A stretch of 64,000 bases of DNA from Anas platyrhynchos (Eukaryota; Chordata; Aves; Anseriformes; Anatidae), in contig NC_092597.1 in NCBI RefSeq assembly GCF_047663525.1, positions 23,628,501-23,692,500 of the forward strand. Direction: 5' to 3'. Shown here one piece after another: positions 7,433 to 16,520 of this stretch. Numbering within the stretch: position 1 is the stretch's first letter; every line of letters begins with the position of its first letter. Both the position numbers and the translations under genes were made by a program. The notes beneath the pieces were generated by a model. The model was not told where the DNA came from, searched no databases, and saw only the letters and a list, made by a program, of their open reading frames with translations.

Positions 7433-9490
7433 GTGCGGGGCCCAGCGGGCTCTGCCCCGGGGAGGGGGGGGCTCTGCCCGGCCCCCCCCCAGCCCTGACT
7501 CGCTTTTTTGTAGGTTTACGCGCCGGAGCGGGGGGAGCAGCACCTGCAGCCGCTGAAGACCGCCGCCTCCCTGGGAGCCTCGGCCGCTTACCTGTGCACC
7601 CCCGAGGCCAAGGGTAAAGCTCGCCGCGGGGGCTGGGGGGCGCCCGGCCGGGGGGGTTGCGGCGCGGTGCCCATCGACGGCGCGGCCCTGGGTGCCGCCT
7701 CCCCCCGCCGCTCGGCCCCGGGGGGGCGCCCCGGCCGCCGCTTTCGTTTTGGGGGGTTTGGGGTTGAAGAGCGAAAGCAAACGGTTTCTGGAGAGGGGTC
7801 GGGGCGAGGCCCCCGCCGGGCCCGGGGATGCCCCCGCCGGCGGCGTGGGACGGGGCCGGGGCTGCGGGGCCGGGGCTGCGGGGCCGCGCTGCGCGGTGGG
7901 GCCAAGCTCCCGGCAGCAAGCTACTTTCCAGCGGCAAAGCGATTAGGATGTCCGCTAAGAAGGCTTTAACGAGGGCTTTGTCCTTAATTATGTAATTAAG
8001 GATATATCAGGACCGTACTTTCGTTGCTTATGGTTGAAAAGCGGTTTATTAACTTTAAGAGCAAGATAAAGAAGACAATCACTCGACGGCAGAGGATTTA
8101 GAGACCAGAAAATCCTATCAGGACCAAAGGAACGTCTCGCATCCCAGCCCTGTAAATACCGACAGAGGTAAGCGCCGGCCCCTCCGCGGGGCTCTGCGCG
8201 GCCGCGGCTCCCCCGACGGCGGCGGCGCTGACCCCGTGCGCGCCCCCGACCCCGCAGGAGAGGACGGCCTCGGCATGGACGTGACGGGGACGCAGCTGGT
8301 GGAAAAGGACATCGAAAACTTGGCCCGAGGTGAGGCGGGGGGGCGGCCCCCGACGGGGTGGGCTGGGGGGGGAGCGGCCGCTCCGCGGAGCTCCGCGCCC
8401 CGACGGCTCCTTTTGCCCCCTCCCGTCGGGCCGGGGCCGGGCAGGAGGGACCCCCCGGCGTCTCCTCGCGGCTCGAGGTATTTAGGTTTTCGGCAGGAGT
8501 GATTAACTCCTGTGATTAATGTAACGTAATGCGATTAGCGCCGCGCTGAGCCGCCTCCATCTGGGAAGGCGCGGGCTGCCCCCGACCCCGCCATGTATTT
8601 TTAAACAGACGAGTTGCAAAAACTGGTCCTGGAGCAAATGGAGCTGAGGAAGAAGCTGGAGAGGGACTTCCAGAGCCTGAAAGGTACCGGCGAGCCCCCC
8701 TCACTGCCCCCCGCCCGCCCCGCGCCGGGCAGCGGGAGCCGGGCCGGGGACGGGCGGCGCTGACCCCCCCTGCCCCGCAGACAACTTCCAGGACCAGATG
8801 AAACGGGAGCTGGCGTACCGCGAGGAGATGGTGCAGCAGCTCCAGATCGTCCGAGGTATTTTTTTTTTTACCCTTTTTTTTTTTTTTTTTTTTTAAATTT
8901 ACGCCTATTTTTGTTTTACTCCGCGTCCTTCCGTGCGCTCTGATCCCCTCGGCAGCGCGAGCTGCGAGGAGGCATCGTTACGCTGCGACCCTTCCGAAGG
9001 CAGCGATTTCCCTCCCGGAAAAAAAAAAAAAAAAAAAAATTGCAAAAATTAAAATCCGAGCCGCAAAATCAGCCGGGAGCGGTGCCCGGCCGGGTCCCCC
9101 CCCCCCCGCTCCCTCCTCCGCGCCGTCCCCCCGGCCGCGCAACCCGGACCCCCGACGGGGCGGTCGCAGCCCGGTGCCCCCAGCCCCGTTGTGATGCTTT
9201 CCCCCCCCCCAGATACGCTGTGCAACGAGCTGGACCAGGAGAGGAAAGCTCGCTACGCCATCCAGCAGAAGTTGAAAGGTACCGGGGGGCAGGCCGGGGG
9301 GGGGGCACAGCCGTCTAAGAAAGGGGGAGCGACCCCCCCTGACCCCCCACCCTCTACCCCGGCGGTGGGGTGACGGCGTTGTCGCTTTGCAGAGGCCCAC
9401 GACGCGCTGCACCACTTCTCCTGCAAAATGCTGACCCCGCGGCACTGCACGGGGAACTGCTCCTTCAAGCCGCCGCTGCTGCCCCAGTGA
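5450..9490 (+). CDS. SKOR1: SKI family transcriptional corepressor 1 (SKOR1), complete coding region, 8 coding exons
   Basis: SKOR1 (also called LBXCOR1/CORL1) is a nuclear corepressor of the SKI/SNO family that works with the homeodomain protein LBX1 and interacts with SMAD signalling in dorsal spinal cord neurons. The spliced frame gives 856 residues; human is about 965 because its central low-complexity part is longer. A SKI/SNO/DAC domain spans about residues 35-135, containing TSLYGVPIVSLVIDGQERLC. A SAND-like SMAD4-binding region spans about 138-235, with putative zinc ligands C148, C168, C171 and H186/H188. Then come Gly/Ala/Pro-rich linkers with an alanine run near residue 438, an acidic stretch, and a C-terminal coiled coil (about 735-835). 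The protein ends in SFKPPLLPQ. The start at 5450 matches the family (MEAIASQMG) and has G at -3 and +4. The frame stays open upstream to 4988, but that DNA is intron or 5' UTR. The joined exons are 5450-7432, 7514-7613, 8066-8167, 8258-8329, 8609-8683, 8781-8855, 9213-9278 and 9393-9490. Confidence 0.95.
7514..7613 (+). CDS. SKOR1: SKOR1 coding exon 3 (residues 662-694)
   Basis: The acceptor TTTTTTGTAG ends at 7513 and the donor AAG G|GTAAAG follows 7613, leaving phase 1. The exon encodes VYAPERGEQ through AAYLCTPEAK, corresponding to the family motif around 'APERDEH...SYVCTPEA'. It is a short linker before the conserved C-terminal part. Confidence 0.88.
7614..8065 (+). promoter_or_regulatory. 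SKOR1: SKOR1 intron 3 with a homeodomain-type palindrome
   Basis: The first 300 bp are GC-rich. The last 145 bp (about 7920-8065) become A/T-rich up to the exon 4 acceptor, unlike the other SKOR1 introns. Within that part, TCCTTAATTA (7981-7990) and TAATTAAGGA (7993-8002) form a perfect inverted repeat with a 2-bp TG spacer, so each arm carries a TAATTA/TTAATTA core. This may be an intronic enhancer or a conserved splicing-related element. The structure is seen; the function is inferred. Confidence 0.55.
8066..8167 (+). CDS. SKOR1: SKOR1 coding exon 4 (residues 695-728)
   Basis: The exon is 102 bp, phase 1 on both sides. It encodes DKEDNHSTAEDLETRKSYQD and then QRNVSHPSPVNTDR, which is close to the mammalian sequence. 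The acceptor is the weak-looking AAGAGCAAG ending at 8065, without a long pyrimidine tract. The donor is G|GTAAGC after 8167. Confidence 0.88.
8258..8329 (+). CDS. SKOR1: SKOR1 coding exon 5 (residues 729-752)
   Basis: The exon is 72 bp, phase 1 on both sides. It encodes GEDGLGMDVTGTQLVEKDIE followed by NLAR, the start of the coiled coil. The acceptor CCCCGCAG ends at 8257 and the donor G|GTGAGG follows 8329. Confidence 0.9.
8609..8683 (+). CDS. SKOR1: SKOR1 coding exon 6 (residues 753-777)
   Basis: The exon is 75 bp, phase 1 on both sides. It encodes the coiled-coil segment DELQKLVLEQMELRKKLERD followed by FQSLK. The acceptor TTTTTAAACAG ends at 8608 and the donor G|GTACCG follows 8683. Confidence 0.92.
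8781..8855 (+). CDS. SKOR1: SKOR1 coding exon 7 (residues 778-802)
   Basis: The exon is 75 bp, phase 1 on both sides. It encodes DNFQDQMKRELAYREEMVQQ followed by LQIVR, continuing the coiled coil. The acceptor TGCCCCGCAG ends at 8780 and the donor G|GTATTT follows 8855, entering a T-rich intron. Confidence 0.92.
8856..9212 (+). repeat. SKOR1 intron 7 with T21 and A21 tracts
   Basis: A run of 21 T (8874-8894) and a run of 21 A (9019-9039) lie 124 bp apart in this 357-bp intron. In the transcript they could pair into a long U:A stem. The rest of the intron is GC- or C-rich with no other recognised feature. Confidence 0.7.
9213..9278 (+). CDS. SKOR1: SKOR1 coding exon 8 (residues 803-824)
   Basis: The exon is 66 bp, phase 1 on both sides. 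It encodes DTLCNELDQERKARYAIQQK followed by LK. The acceptor is a C10 tract plus AG ending at 9212 and the donor G|GTACCG follows 9278. Confidence 0.92.
9393..9490 (+). CDS. SKOR1: SKOR1 last coding exon (residues 825-856 and stop)
   Basis: The exon encodes EAHDALHHFSCKMLTPRHCT followed by GNCSFKPPLLPQ, and the TGA stop is at 9488-9490. The acceptor GTCGCTTTGCAG ends at 9392. From memory the mammalian protein ends at PPLLP, so the terminal Gln may be a one-residue difference. Confidence 0.92.
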
Positions 9491-10080
9491 GCCCCCCCTC
9501 TCGACCCCCGGACCCCCCCCCCCCCCCCACCCCGAAGCCATGCGCCCTGCGGCGCGCCGCAGCCGAGGGCAGAGCCCACACAAGCCATTTCCACGAGGAG
9601 ACACTTGTACATAGAGGACTCGGAGCTCGGCCCTCTCGGACTGGCAATACGGCGGGGAGAAGCCCCGGGACGGCGGGGGGGGGAAGGCACCGTGTCCCCC
9701 CCGTCCCTCCCCCGCGCCCCCCCGGGACCCCCCCCCCGCTCCGCGTCTTCCCCTCCCTCCCTGTGTGTCCGCTTCTTCCACCCTCGCCCAGACTGGAAAC
9801 AAAAGTGGCTATGTGCAATGGATATAAATGTACTGTGATTCTCTTGGTACAGTATTTGTTGGATTTTTATTTATTTATGATGTATATTTATTTCCCCCCC
9901 GAGCCCCCCCCTTCCTTCCTTCCTCCCCCTCACCCCCCCCCGTACATTTATGGATGTAACAGCACTTTAACGGGCGGTTCGCGACTCCGCAGACAGAGAC
10001 ACCACCGCGCTCGCCCGCTCGAGGGAGAGGCACCTCTGTACGCGATTTTGGTTCTTTAATAAAAGCCGACTTTAAGAAGC
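9491..10080 (+). other. SKOR1: SKOR1 3' untranslated region
   Basis: The segment runs from the TGA stop to shortly after the AATAAA signal. It is C-rich at first. It then holds an A/T-rich part with a short potential hairpin (TACTGT 9831-9836 pairing with ACAGTA 9849-9854) and overlapping ATTTATTTA-type AU-rich words at about 9866-9893. The 3' end is inferred from the poly(A) signal and the GT-rich DNA that follows. Confidence 0.75.
10058..10063 (+). terminator. SKOR1: SKOR1 polyadenylation signal AATAAA
   Basis: A canonical AATAAA lies 567 bp after the stop codon. G/T-rich sequence (GTGGGGCTGG, then GGGGTCGTGGCCGTGGGG) lies 30-60 bp downstream, as expected for a cleavage-stimulation element. 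Cleavage is expected near 10075-10085. Confidence 0.8.
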
Positions 10081-10323
10081 CGCCTGCTCCGTGGGGCTGG
10101 CCCCGGGGGGGTCGTGGCCGTGGGGTCCCCGCGGACACGGGGCGGGGGGGGGGGCTCGTGGTGGCCCCGCTGCGCAGGATGCGGCCGGGGCCGCCCCGTC
10201 GGGGCGCGCACCCCGGGGGTTTCGGCGGTGCCCTCCCGGGCCCTGGGGGGGTCCAGCAGCCTCGGGGGGGGCCGCCCGCTCCCCCGCCAGGTTCCCCGCT
10301 CCCCCTCCTCCTCCGCGCCGCAG

Positions 10324-10393
10324 CCGGGAGCTCATTAATGCCCATTTATATGCTCGTTTCACACATGAAAGTATTACGTTAATGAGCTCCGGG
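10324..10393. promoter_or_regulatory. Inverted-repeat candidate element just 3' of SKOR1
   Basis: The arms CCGGGAGCTCATTAA (10324-10338) and TTAATGAGCTCCGGG (10379-10393) are complementary at 14 of 15 positions across a 40-bp A/T-rich centre. The centre contains ATTTATATGCTCGTTTC and ACACATGAAAG. Each arm carries a TTAAT/ATTAA homeodomain-type core. The element lies about 250 bp past the SKOR1 poly(A) signal in otherwise GC-rich DNA. Structure is seen; enhancer or insulator function is inferred. Confidence 0.55.
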
Positions 10394-11589
10394 AGCGGGC
10401 TGGGGGGGGGCTCGCACACCTATTAGCCCGAAATACCTGGTTCCAGCCCAGGATTAACCTAGCACGGCGCCCCCCCCCCGGGCGGCAGGGGGTCGGGGGA
10501 CGGCCTGGGGAGAGGGGCTGCGAGCCGGGGTCCTGCGGCGCCCCCGGGCTGCGGTACCGGGAGCATCCCCGGGGGTCGGGATCGGGGTCGGGGGTGGGGG
10601 AACCGACGGGGCTTGGGGTGTGTGTATGGGGGGGTCAGGGGGTGCTCGGGGGGGTGTGAGCTGCGCCTTGCGGAGCTGCCGCAATTAGCGGCTGATGCTC
10701 ATTAAAGCATCCCGGGTTCCGCGGGGCTGCGTCGCCACCGCGTGGGCAGAGCCGGCGGTGCAGCCCTCCCCCGGTGGGCAGGGGGCTTCGAGGGGGGCCC
10801 GGGGCTCTCCCCACTAAAGGGACGGGGAGGGGATGGGGCAAAAGGAGCCGGGTCCGGGGCTGAACCGAGCCGAACCGGGCCGAGCTGGGCTGGGATAGGG
10901 AGGGGGGGGCTGCGGTGCCCCTGCACCTGCCCGGCATCACCTGGGTGGGGGCGGTGGTCGCGGATAAAAACCAGGGGTCAAGGGGGTGGCTGCTTCCCCT
11001 GGGCTCCTTTTGGGGTGCCAGTGAGGTTTTGAGGAGATCTCCAAGGATTTCTCCTGGGATGGAGCTGAGCAGGTGCCTGCGGTGCGTGACCCTGGTGGGA
11101 TTTTTCGTGGGGGGGTTGCGGGGAGGGGGGTCCTGCTGGGGTGCTCAGCTGGGGAGGCTCTGGCAAAGAAGTAAATAGAAAGTTAGAGCCGGGCTCTGCA
11201 TGCTGAGAGGTTGGTGCCTCGTGGGGATGGGGTGGTTGGGCCTCGGGAGCTTGCGGGGGGGGGCAGCTGAGACTTTCCTAGAGTGCTTCTCCTGCTGCTC
11301 CCTGGGGTTTGCTGCTCCCCTGGGGGCTGGAAGTGGCACGGGGTGACCCTGGGGGAACCACGCAGGATCTCACCCCAGATCCCATCCCTTGCTGCGGGGC
11401 GAAGTGTGCTGCAGCACCCCCATGGGCTCCTCTATGGGGTCCCAGAGAGGGGTGATGGAAGGGCCCCATCCTGTCCCCGCTCCCCTTTTCCCAGCTCCAG
11501 GCACCCGGGGCCGTGTCCCTGCTGCTCCCCGGCACTCACCTGCCCCGCACGCTGCGTGTGGCACCGGCGCCTACCAGCGTGGGTGCAAA
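10394..11589. other. G-rich intergenic DNA, nothing recognised
   Basis: The DNA is G-rich on the + strand with many G runs and no convincing reading frame. No repeat family was identified. Confidence 0.5.
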
Positions 11590-11900
11590 AATCAACTCTT
11601 GCCTTGTATTAATATTTTCACACTACTTAGCTCTCATTAAAATGTACTTTGCTGAATTTAATATGCGACTTCAAATGACACAACGTATTAAGTGCTTAAT
11701 ATACTAGAAATTATGAAACTATTATAGTCTAAGTAATATGAAATAATTAGAGTGAATTAAACTTCAGCAGCAGAATGAGGGAGAGGCTTCAAATATTTTT
11801 TTTTTTTTTGGTCTTAAAATAATTGAATGCAGTAGCAGTCCATGAAAATAAACAGTCAGAGTTAGGATTTTTAAATAATTAAAGCAGGAAAAAGCCTGGA
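11590..11900. promoter_or_regulatory. Candidate conserved noncoding element D
   Basis: Composition changes sharply to A/T-rich, with TATTAATATTTTCACAC, CTCATTAAAATG, TTTAATATGCGACTTC, AATAATTAG and repeated TTAAT words. A run of T occurs near 11799-11810. The block starts and ends abruptly in G-rich flanks, like the other candidate elements. No coding potential is seen. Confidence 0.45.
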
Positions 11901-13089
11901 GTGTCTGTATTTGAGCCCGTGATGAATTCTGAATTGGGGGAAGCAGAAGGTCTGCTTGCTGCAGCTGATGGAGTTGTTCTTTCAGGCCAGTGGCGGAGCA
12001 GCTCCGAGGAGCTGATCACCAGACCTCCAGCCTCGCCAAGGCTTCTCCCCATATGCCATTTCCCTCTTGTGCTGTTTGTTTGGAGGCAAGCAGACGTGGT
12101 GGCTCCCAGTGACGGAGCTGCGCCTGCGCTGGGTTTTGCTGCCGCGTCACCCCTGAGCTGAGAGCCCCCTTTGCTGAGCTGCTCTCGGAGGGGGGTGAAA
12201 GTGCCAGAGACCCCAACATTAAACTCCTGGCTGCTGGTTGGAGCCTGGCCTCGTGTTCTGAGAGGTGCTCAGAGCTTTTGGGGTGCCAACCCAGGTGGGA
12301 GCACCTGGGGGCTGCTGGAGGCTCTCGAGCAGGGCTGCAGCAGCGATGCAAAGCACCCCATAGATCCCCTCCCTGCTTCAGGCTCCCGCAGAGGATGCAG
12401 GATGTTCGTGCTGTGGCGTGAGCACGTGCTGGGCCCAGCCAAGTGTCCCCATGTGGTTTGGGTCCCCAAATTCAGCCACTGACCCATGCACAGTGGGGTC
12501 AGCTCAGCCGTGGCTGCCTCGCGGGCTGGAGGCAGAGGACGCCAGGAGATGGCGTTCCCAGCGCCGCGCTGCTGCTCGCTCCTGCCAGGGCTCTGAGCCA
12601 AGGGGAAAATACTAAAAGCTCTGTGGAAAATACTAAAATTACCCCTTGGAGAAGCAGCCTGGGCCTGGGGGGGCGCAGGCAGAGCAGCTCGGCTGGGCAG
12701 TGTTGGGCCATCGCCCCCCGGGTGAGCAGTGAGGGAGGTGTCCAGTCCCTCCTGAAGCAGCTCCAGGGGCAGGGAAGGGAATGGGGGCCCAGGAACTTGC
12801 TGTGTGGGGTTTTTTTGGGGTGATGGGTGTTGCTGCTATGATGTGGGGCGGTATCCATCAGTGACATTGTGAAATATTCTGAATAATGGGAGGAAAAAGA
12901 GCAGTGGGTGGGTGTAAGCTCCTGTCCGTGTGGTGCTGGGGAGCAGTCCTGAGAGGCTCCTGTGCCCCTCACAAGCTCCCATCACTCTGGGGAGAGGGAA
13001 AAGCAGCTTTCCTGTGAAATGCCTGGTGTCAGGCAAAACCTGAGCTGAACTGAGGTCCCAGACCTGCTGCTGGGCATGGATCAGCAGTA
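11901..13089. other. Intergenic DNA, nothing recognised
   Basis: Mixed-composition sequence with short spurious open frames on both strands and no recognisable domain, repeat family or RNA gene. Confidence 0.5.
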
Positions 13090-13480
13090 TTGCTATGGAT
13101 AGCTAAGATGCTCTGTCCCAAAATGAGGACTGATTGTTCTTTAGTAAAGGTATCAGGCTCTTAGCAGATTTGTGGAACAGTGTCAGAGAGACAGTGCTGT
13201 ACTCTAACTCGAGTTAAAAGTGAAGAAAATGATCCTTAATTTGCTTCCTTGGATTATTTAGGTTCTACCAACTGTATCATCAAAAGGCGTGTTTGCTTGG
13301 AAAGTCTAATCATTAAGTACAAAGAACTTGCCGGCAAGCATCTTAGAAGTGTTAAATTTTTATATATGGCTCTTTGATTTCCAGCTCCTATTTGCTGTTG
13401 GTGACAGGGAGGAAAAATAATCACCTGTTCATTTTTGTTTTGAAAATGGGTCGGTCTAATCTTCAGCTAGCATGGCATGC
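13090..13480. promoter_or_regulatory. Candidate conserved noncoding element E
   Basis: The A/T-rich block contains the perfect 12-bp palindrome TAACTCGAGTTA (13205-13216), plus AATTTGCTTCCTTGGATTAT, TCTAATCATTAAGTAC and AATAATCACCTG. No open frame is convincing. The low GC relative to flanks and the density of TAAT/ATTA cores suggest an enhancer, by inference. Confidence 0.4.
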
Positions 13481-16239
13481 TTTATGGGAGAGGTGCTTGT
13501 AAGATTCGCCTGACTTGGAGCGTGCCTTTTCTGGGCAGTTTTACTGCTGTAGGAAGTGCTGTCCCAGGCTCTGGGCTGATGAGTTGCCTCTCACCACGCT
13601 TCTGGGAGAAGAGTCAGGCTCCATCTCATCTGCACCCTCCCATTTGGGATGAACAGACAGTAGCAAGCCCTCTCCTTCCCCTTCTCTTCTCTGGCCAACC
13701 AACTGGGTTGGTTTGTGCAGGGGGTGCGTGGCTGGGCTCTGGGTTTAATTCAAGTATGTCAGGGACAAGTGTGAACAGGATGGCCGTGAGCTGTATGTAA
13801 ACAGGCTGGAGCATCCACAAGCAGGGAGGAATGGCTTTAATTAACTTGGTGGAGGTTTGGGTGCAAACGAGGCTTTCCATGTTGTATGGATGAGAGGCTG
13901 GCGCATGGCAGCTCCGCGCTGCTTCCAAAATCTCACATTTACGCTCGTGTAGCAGTGAACTCTGCGGTTTCCTGGAAACTTAAAACATATTTTCCCGTTT
14001 TTAAGCTGAGAACTCCTTCCTTTGATCTCCTCTCTGCCTTGTAATGAAGTTGCAGGCTCTGACATCCCGCGTTGTGCCCGTTGTGTGCGCTTCGCTTTGC
14101 TGTCTGCGTGCCATGGCGCTGAGCTCGCTGCTCCGGGCATCTCACACCTCCTAACACCGCCCGGCTTCAAAGCATGCCACAGACACCGAGGGCCCACGGC
14201 TGCACACGTGAAGGCCAGGCTTTCATTGAAGTCCGTACGAGGTGAGCACGCGCCTCCAAAGGCATAATTTGACACTAACAAATTAATTCTCACTATTTTT
14301 CTGTGTGGGAATTAAGCCGATATCGCCCTGGTGCGGGTGGATTCCTGAGGAGGGGAGGGCTGGGGAAGGGATGCTCTCCAGCTCTCCAGCCCATCATGAG
14401 TTGGGGGCAGCAGCAGGGCGACTCAGACAGTGGCTTCTCTCCCATTGCAGCTAAATTAGTGCTAATTGCCAGCCTAGGAAACGAGCAGTGGGCACTGTGC
14501 GTTGCGTGGGGCTTGCATGGAGAGCTGTGGGGATGTTGCTCCTATTTTGCTCGTTTCTAAAACCCCCAGTGGGGGCACTTGAGGTTTGCCCCCACCCCTG
14601 GCCTATCTGGGGATGACTTGTGGTAGTTCCTGAGTTGCCAGTGGGGAGGACACGGGCTCACAGTGCCACAGCAGCTCTTGCACCCAAGGCAAAACCCTCT
14701 TGGGAGAGGAAGGGAGCACTTTTGGGGAGGGCTTTGCTGCTCCTGCCTGTGCTATCCCAGCTCTGGAAGAAAGAGCAGCCTTCAGCTGCTAGGGCCGTTA
14801 ATGTCACCTTTCACGAGTGCTACGCTTGCAAAGGAACCTGCCAAGTATAGCACGTTTTAATTTGCTCTTTTCCCATGCATTCCTGGATTTATGGCTTAGT
14901 TTAGTCTGGTTACTGCTTGCTGCGGAGATGTAAAGCCCCTCCAGAGGGTTGCTCCGTGCTGCAAGCCCCGTGGGTTCCCTGGAGGAAACCCATGTGCTAT
15001 TCCCTGAAGGGCAGCCACCTAGAGAGGGGGTCCACGTTTGATTTTGCAGAGACTTGATCTTAGAAAGCTGCTGGGGAGATGTGTATCCAGTGCTTACACC
15101 TCACAGGCTTCTGTCTGAACACAGATACATTACTCTGCATTCTCTCCATGCCTCTAAATTCTTAGTTGTTTTTAGGTAGTATGGGTTTGGCAACGCGTTA
15201 ATAATGTGTAAAATGAAGAGGAAAACAGCTTAGATGAAATGCGTTTTCAGTGATGCCTGCACCAGGCTGGGAAGTACATCTGCAGTTGCCTGCCATCTGT
15301 AGCAACTTGTCCAAAGCAAACATTACCAGTCAGGCCAGGTTTGGCTGCATAATTGCCATAAACCATCGCAAGGGCATCCAGCATAGCACAGCCCTGGAAC
15401 TACTTCTAGGATTAGGTCCTACTCCCTTGAAAAATAAACCTTGGCAAAATCTCAGTTCTCCCTAATAAAAATTCCATTTTCACAGCTCTAATCAAGTTTT
15501 CCAGAGCCGTGGTCCAAATTAGAAACTGCATGCAGAATATCTGACCCAGGAGAACAAGATGGAGATTTTCATTTAAAGCGGTGCCAGGCTGGAAATTTCC
15601 AAAGTTCTCAGCAGTTCACCTACAGCAAGAGCACGGATTGTGTCCGAATAACCCAGTCCCTTCCACGGCAAAGCTCGGCAGACCCAAACTCCTGCTCACC
15701 CATGGGATAGGCTCTGCGGGGGCATCCTCTGCCAGAAGTGACCTCTCCCCTGAGAGCACTCACCTGGAGCTGGGAAGCACCAAGTGTTTTAAGGGCTGCT
15801 CGTAAAGTGAACAGCAAATACAGCTTTTTATTTCACTCCCAGAATTTTCTACCTTTGTCTTTCCAGCCTTAGATCCAGCTGTCCATCAGTAGCTTTCAGT
15901 GCAAATCTATTTTGTTTTTAACCTGGTAAACACTTGTCTTGCAATAATCTGCAAGCCACAGACCTGTTAACATCTTGAAGACAGATAATCCAGCTGCATA
16001 TAAGATTAGGGAAAATCTCTGCTTGCTCTGGTGAGCAGCGCACAGGGTTCAAACAAAGTAAGTTTATTTTTTTAAATGCAGATGCAGAGGAGATCCGTGC
16101 TACAGCTGAACTTGGCTGTCAGTAAATGGCAGTGTAGTCTGCAGCAGAACAGAGGAAACCACAGCCACAGCTCATCTTTGTATCTCGGGCTGGCTGGGCT
16201 GAAAGGTTCGCAGAAAAAACCCTGGGCAAGATCATCGCT
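13481..16239. other. Intergenic DNA, nothing recognised
   Basis: Unremarkable mixed-composition sequence. The longest open frame (minus strand, 14293-13841, 150 codons) has no domain or family resemblance and no splice or start context. No repeat family was identified. Confidence 0.5.
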
Positions 16240-16520
16240 TAAATGCTCACGTGGACTCCTAATTGTGGAAACATGCTGAATTATGTGATACAATGCGCAG
16301 TTATATAACACCTTTTATGAAATTCTTGGCAATAAAATAATGCATAAAAATAACAGATGTGGCAAATCACAACCACGTTCCGAAATCGTTCTGTAGTTCG
16401 GTTTTGTGAAAACAATGGGGTTGATTTAAATAGATTTTTTTTCCTTTCCCCAAAATGTCCACGGGCAAAGAAATATTTGAAAGAAAAGCAAAAAGGCTAA
16501 AAGTGCAAGCAGGGTTTCTT
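16240..16520. promoter_or_regulatory. Candidate conserved noncoding element F
   Basis: An A/T-rich island contains GAATTATGTGATACAATG, GGCAATAAAATAATGC and TTGATTTAAATAGATT between more GC-balanced flanks. It resembles the other candidate elements in composition. No coding potential was seen, and function is inferred only. Confidence 0.35.

Noticed and set aside
5507-7780. 757-codon minus-strand and 632-codon alternate-frame open frames over SKOR1
   Set aside because: These are shadows of the very GC-rich SKOR1 coding exon. Only the SKOR1 frame shows family similarity and consistent splice junctions.
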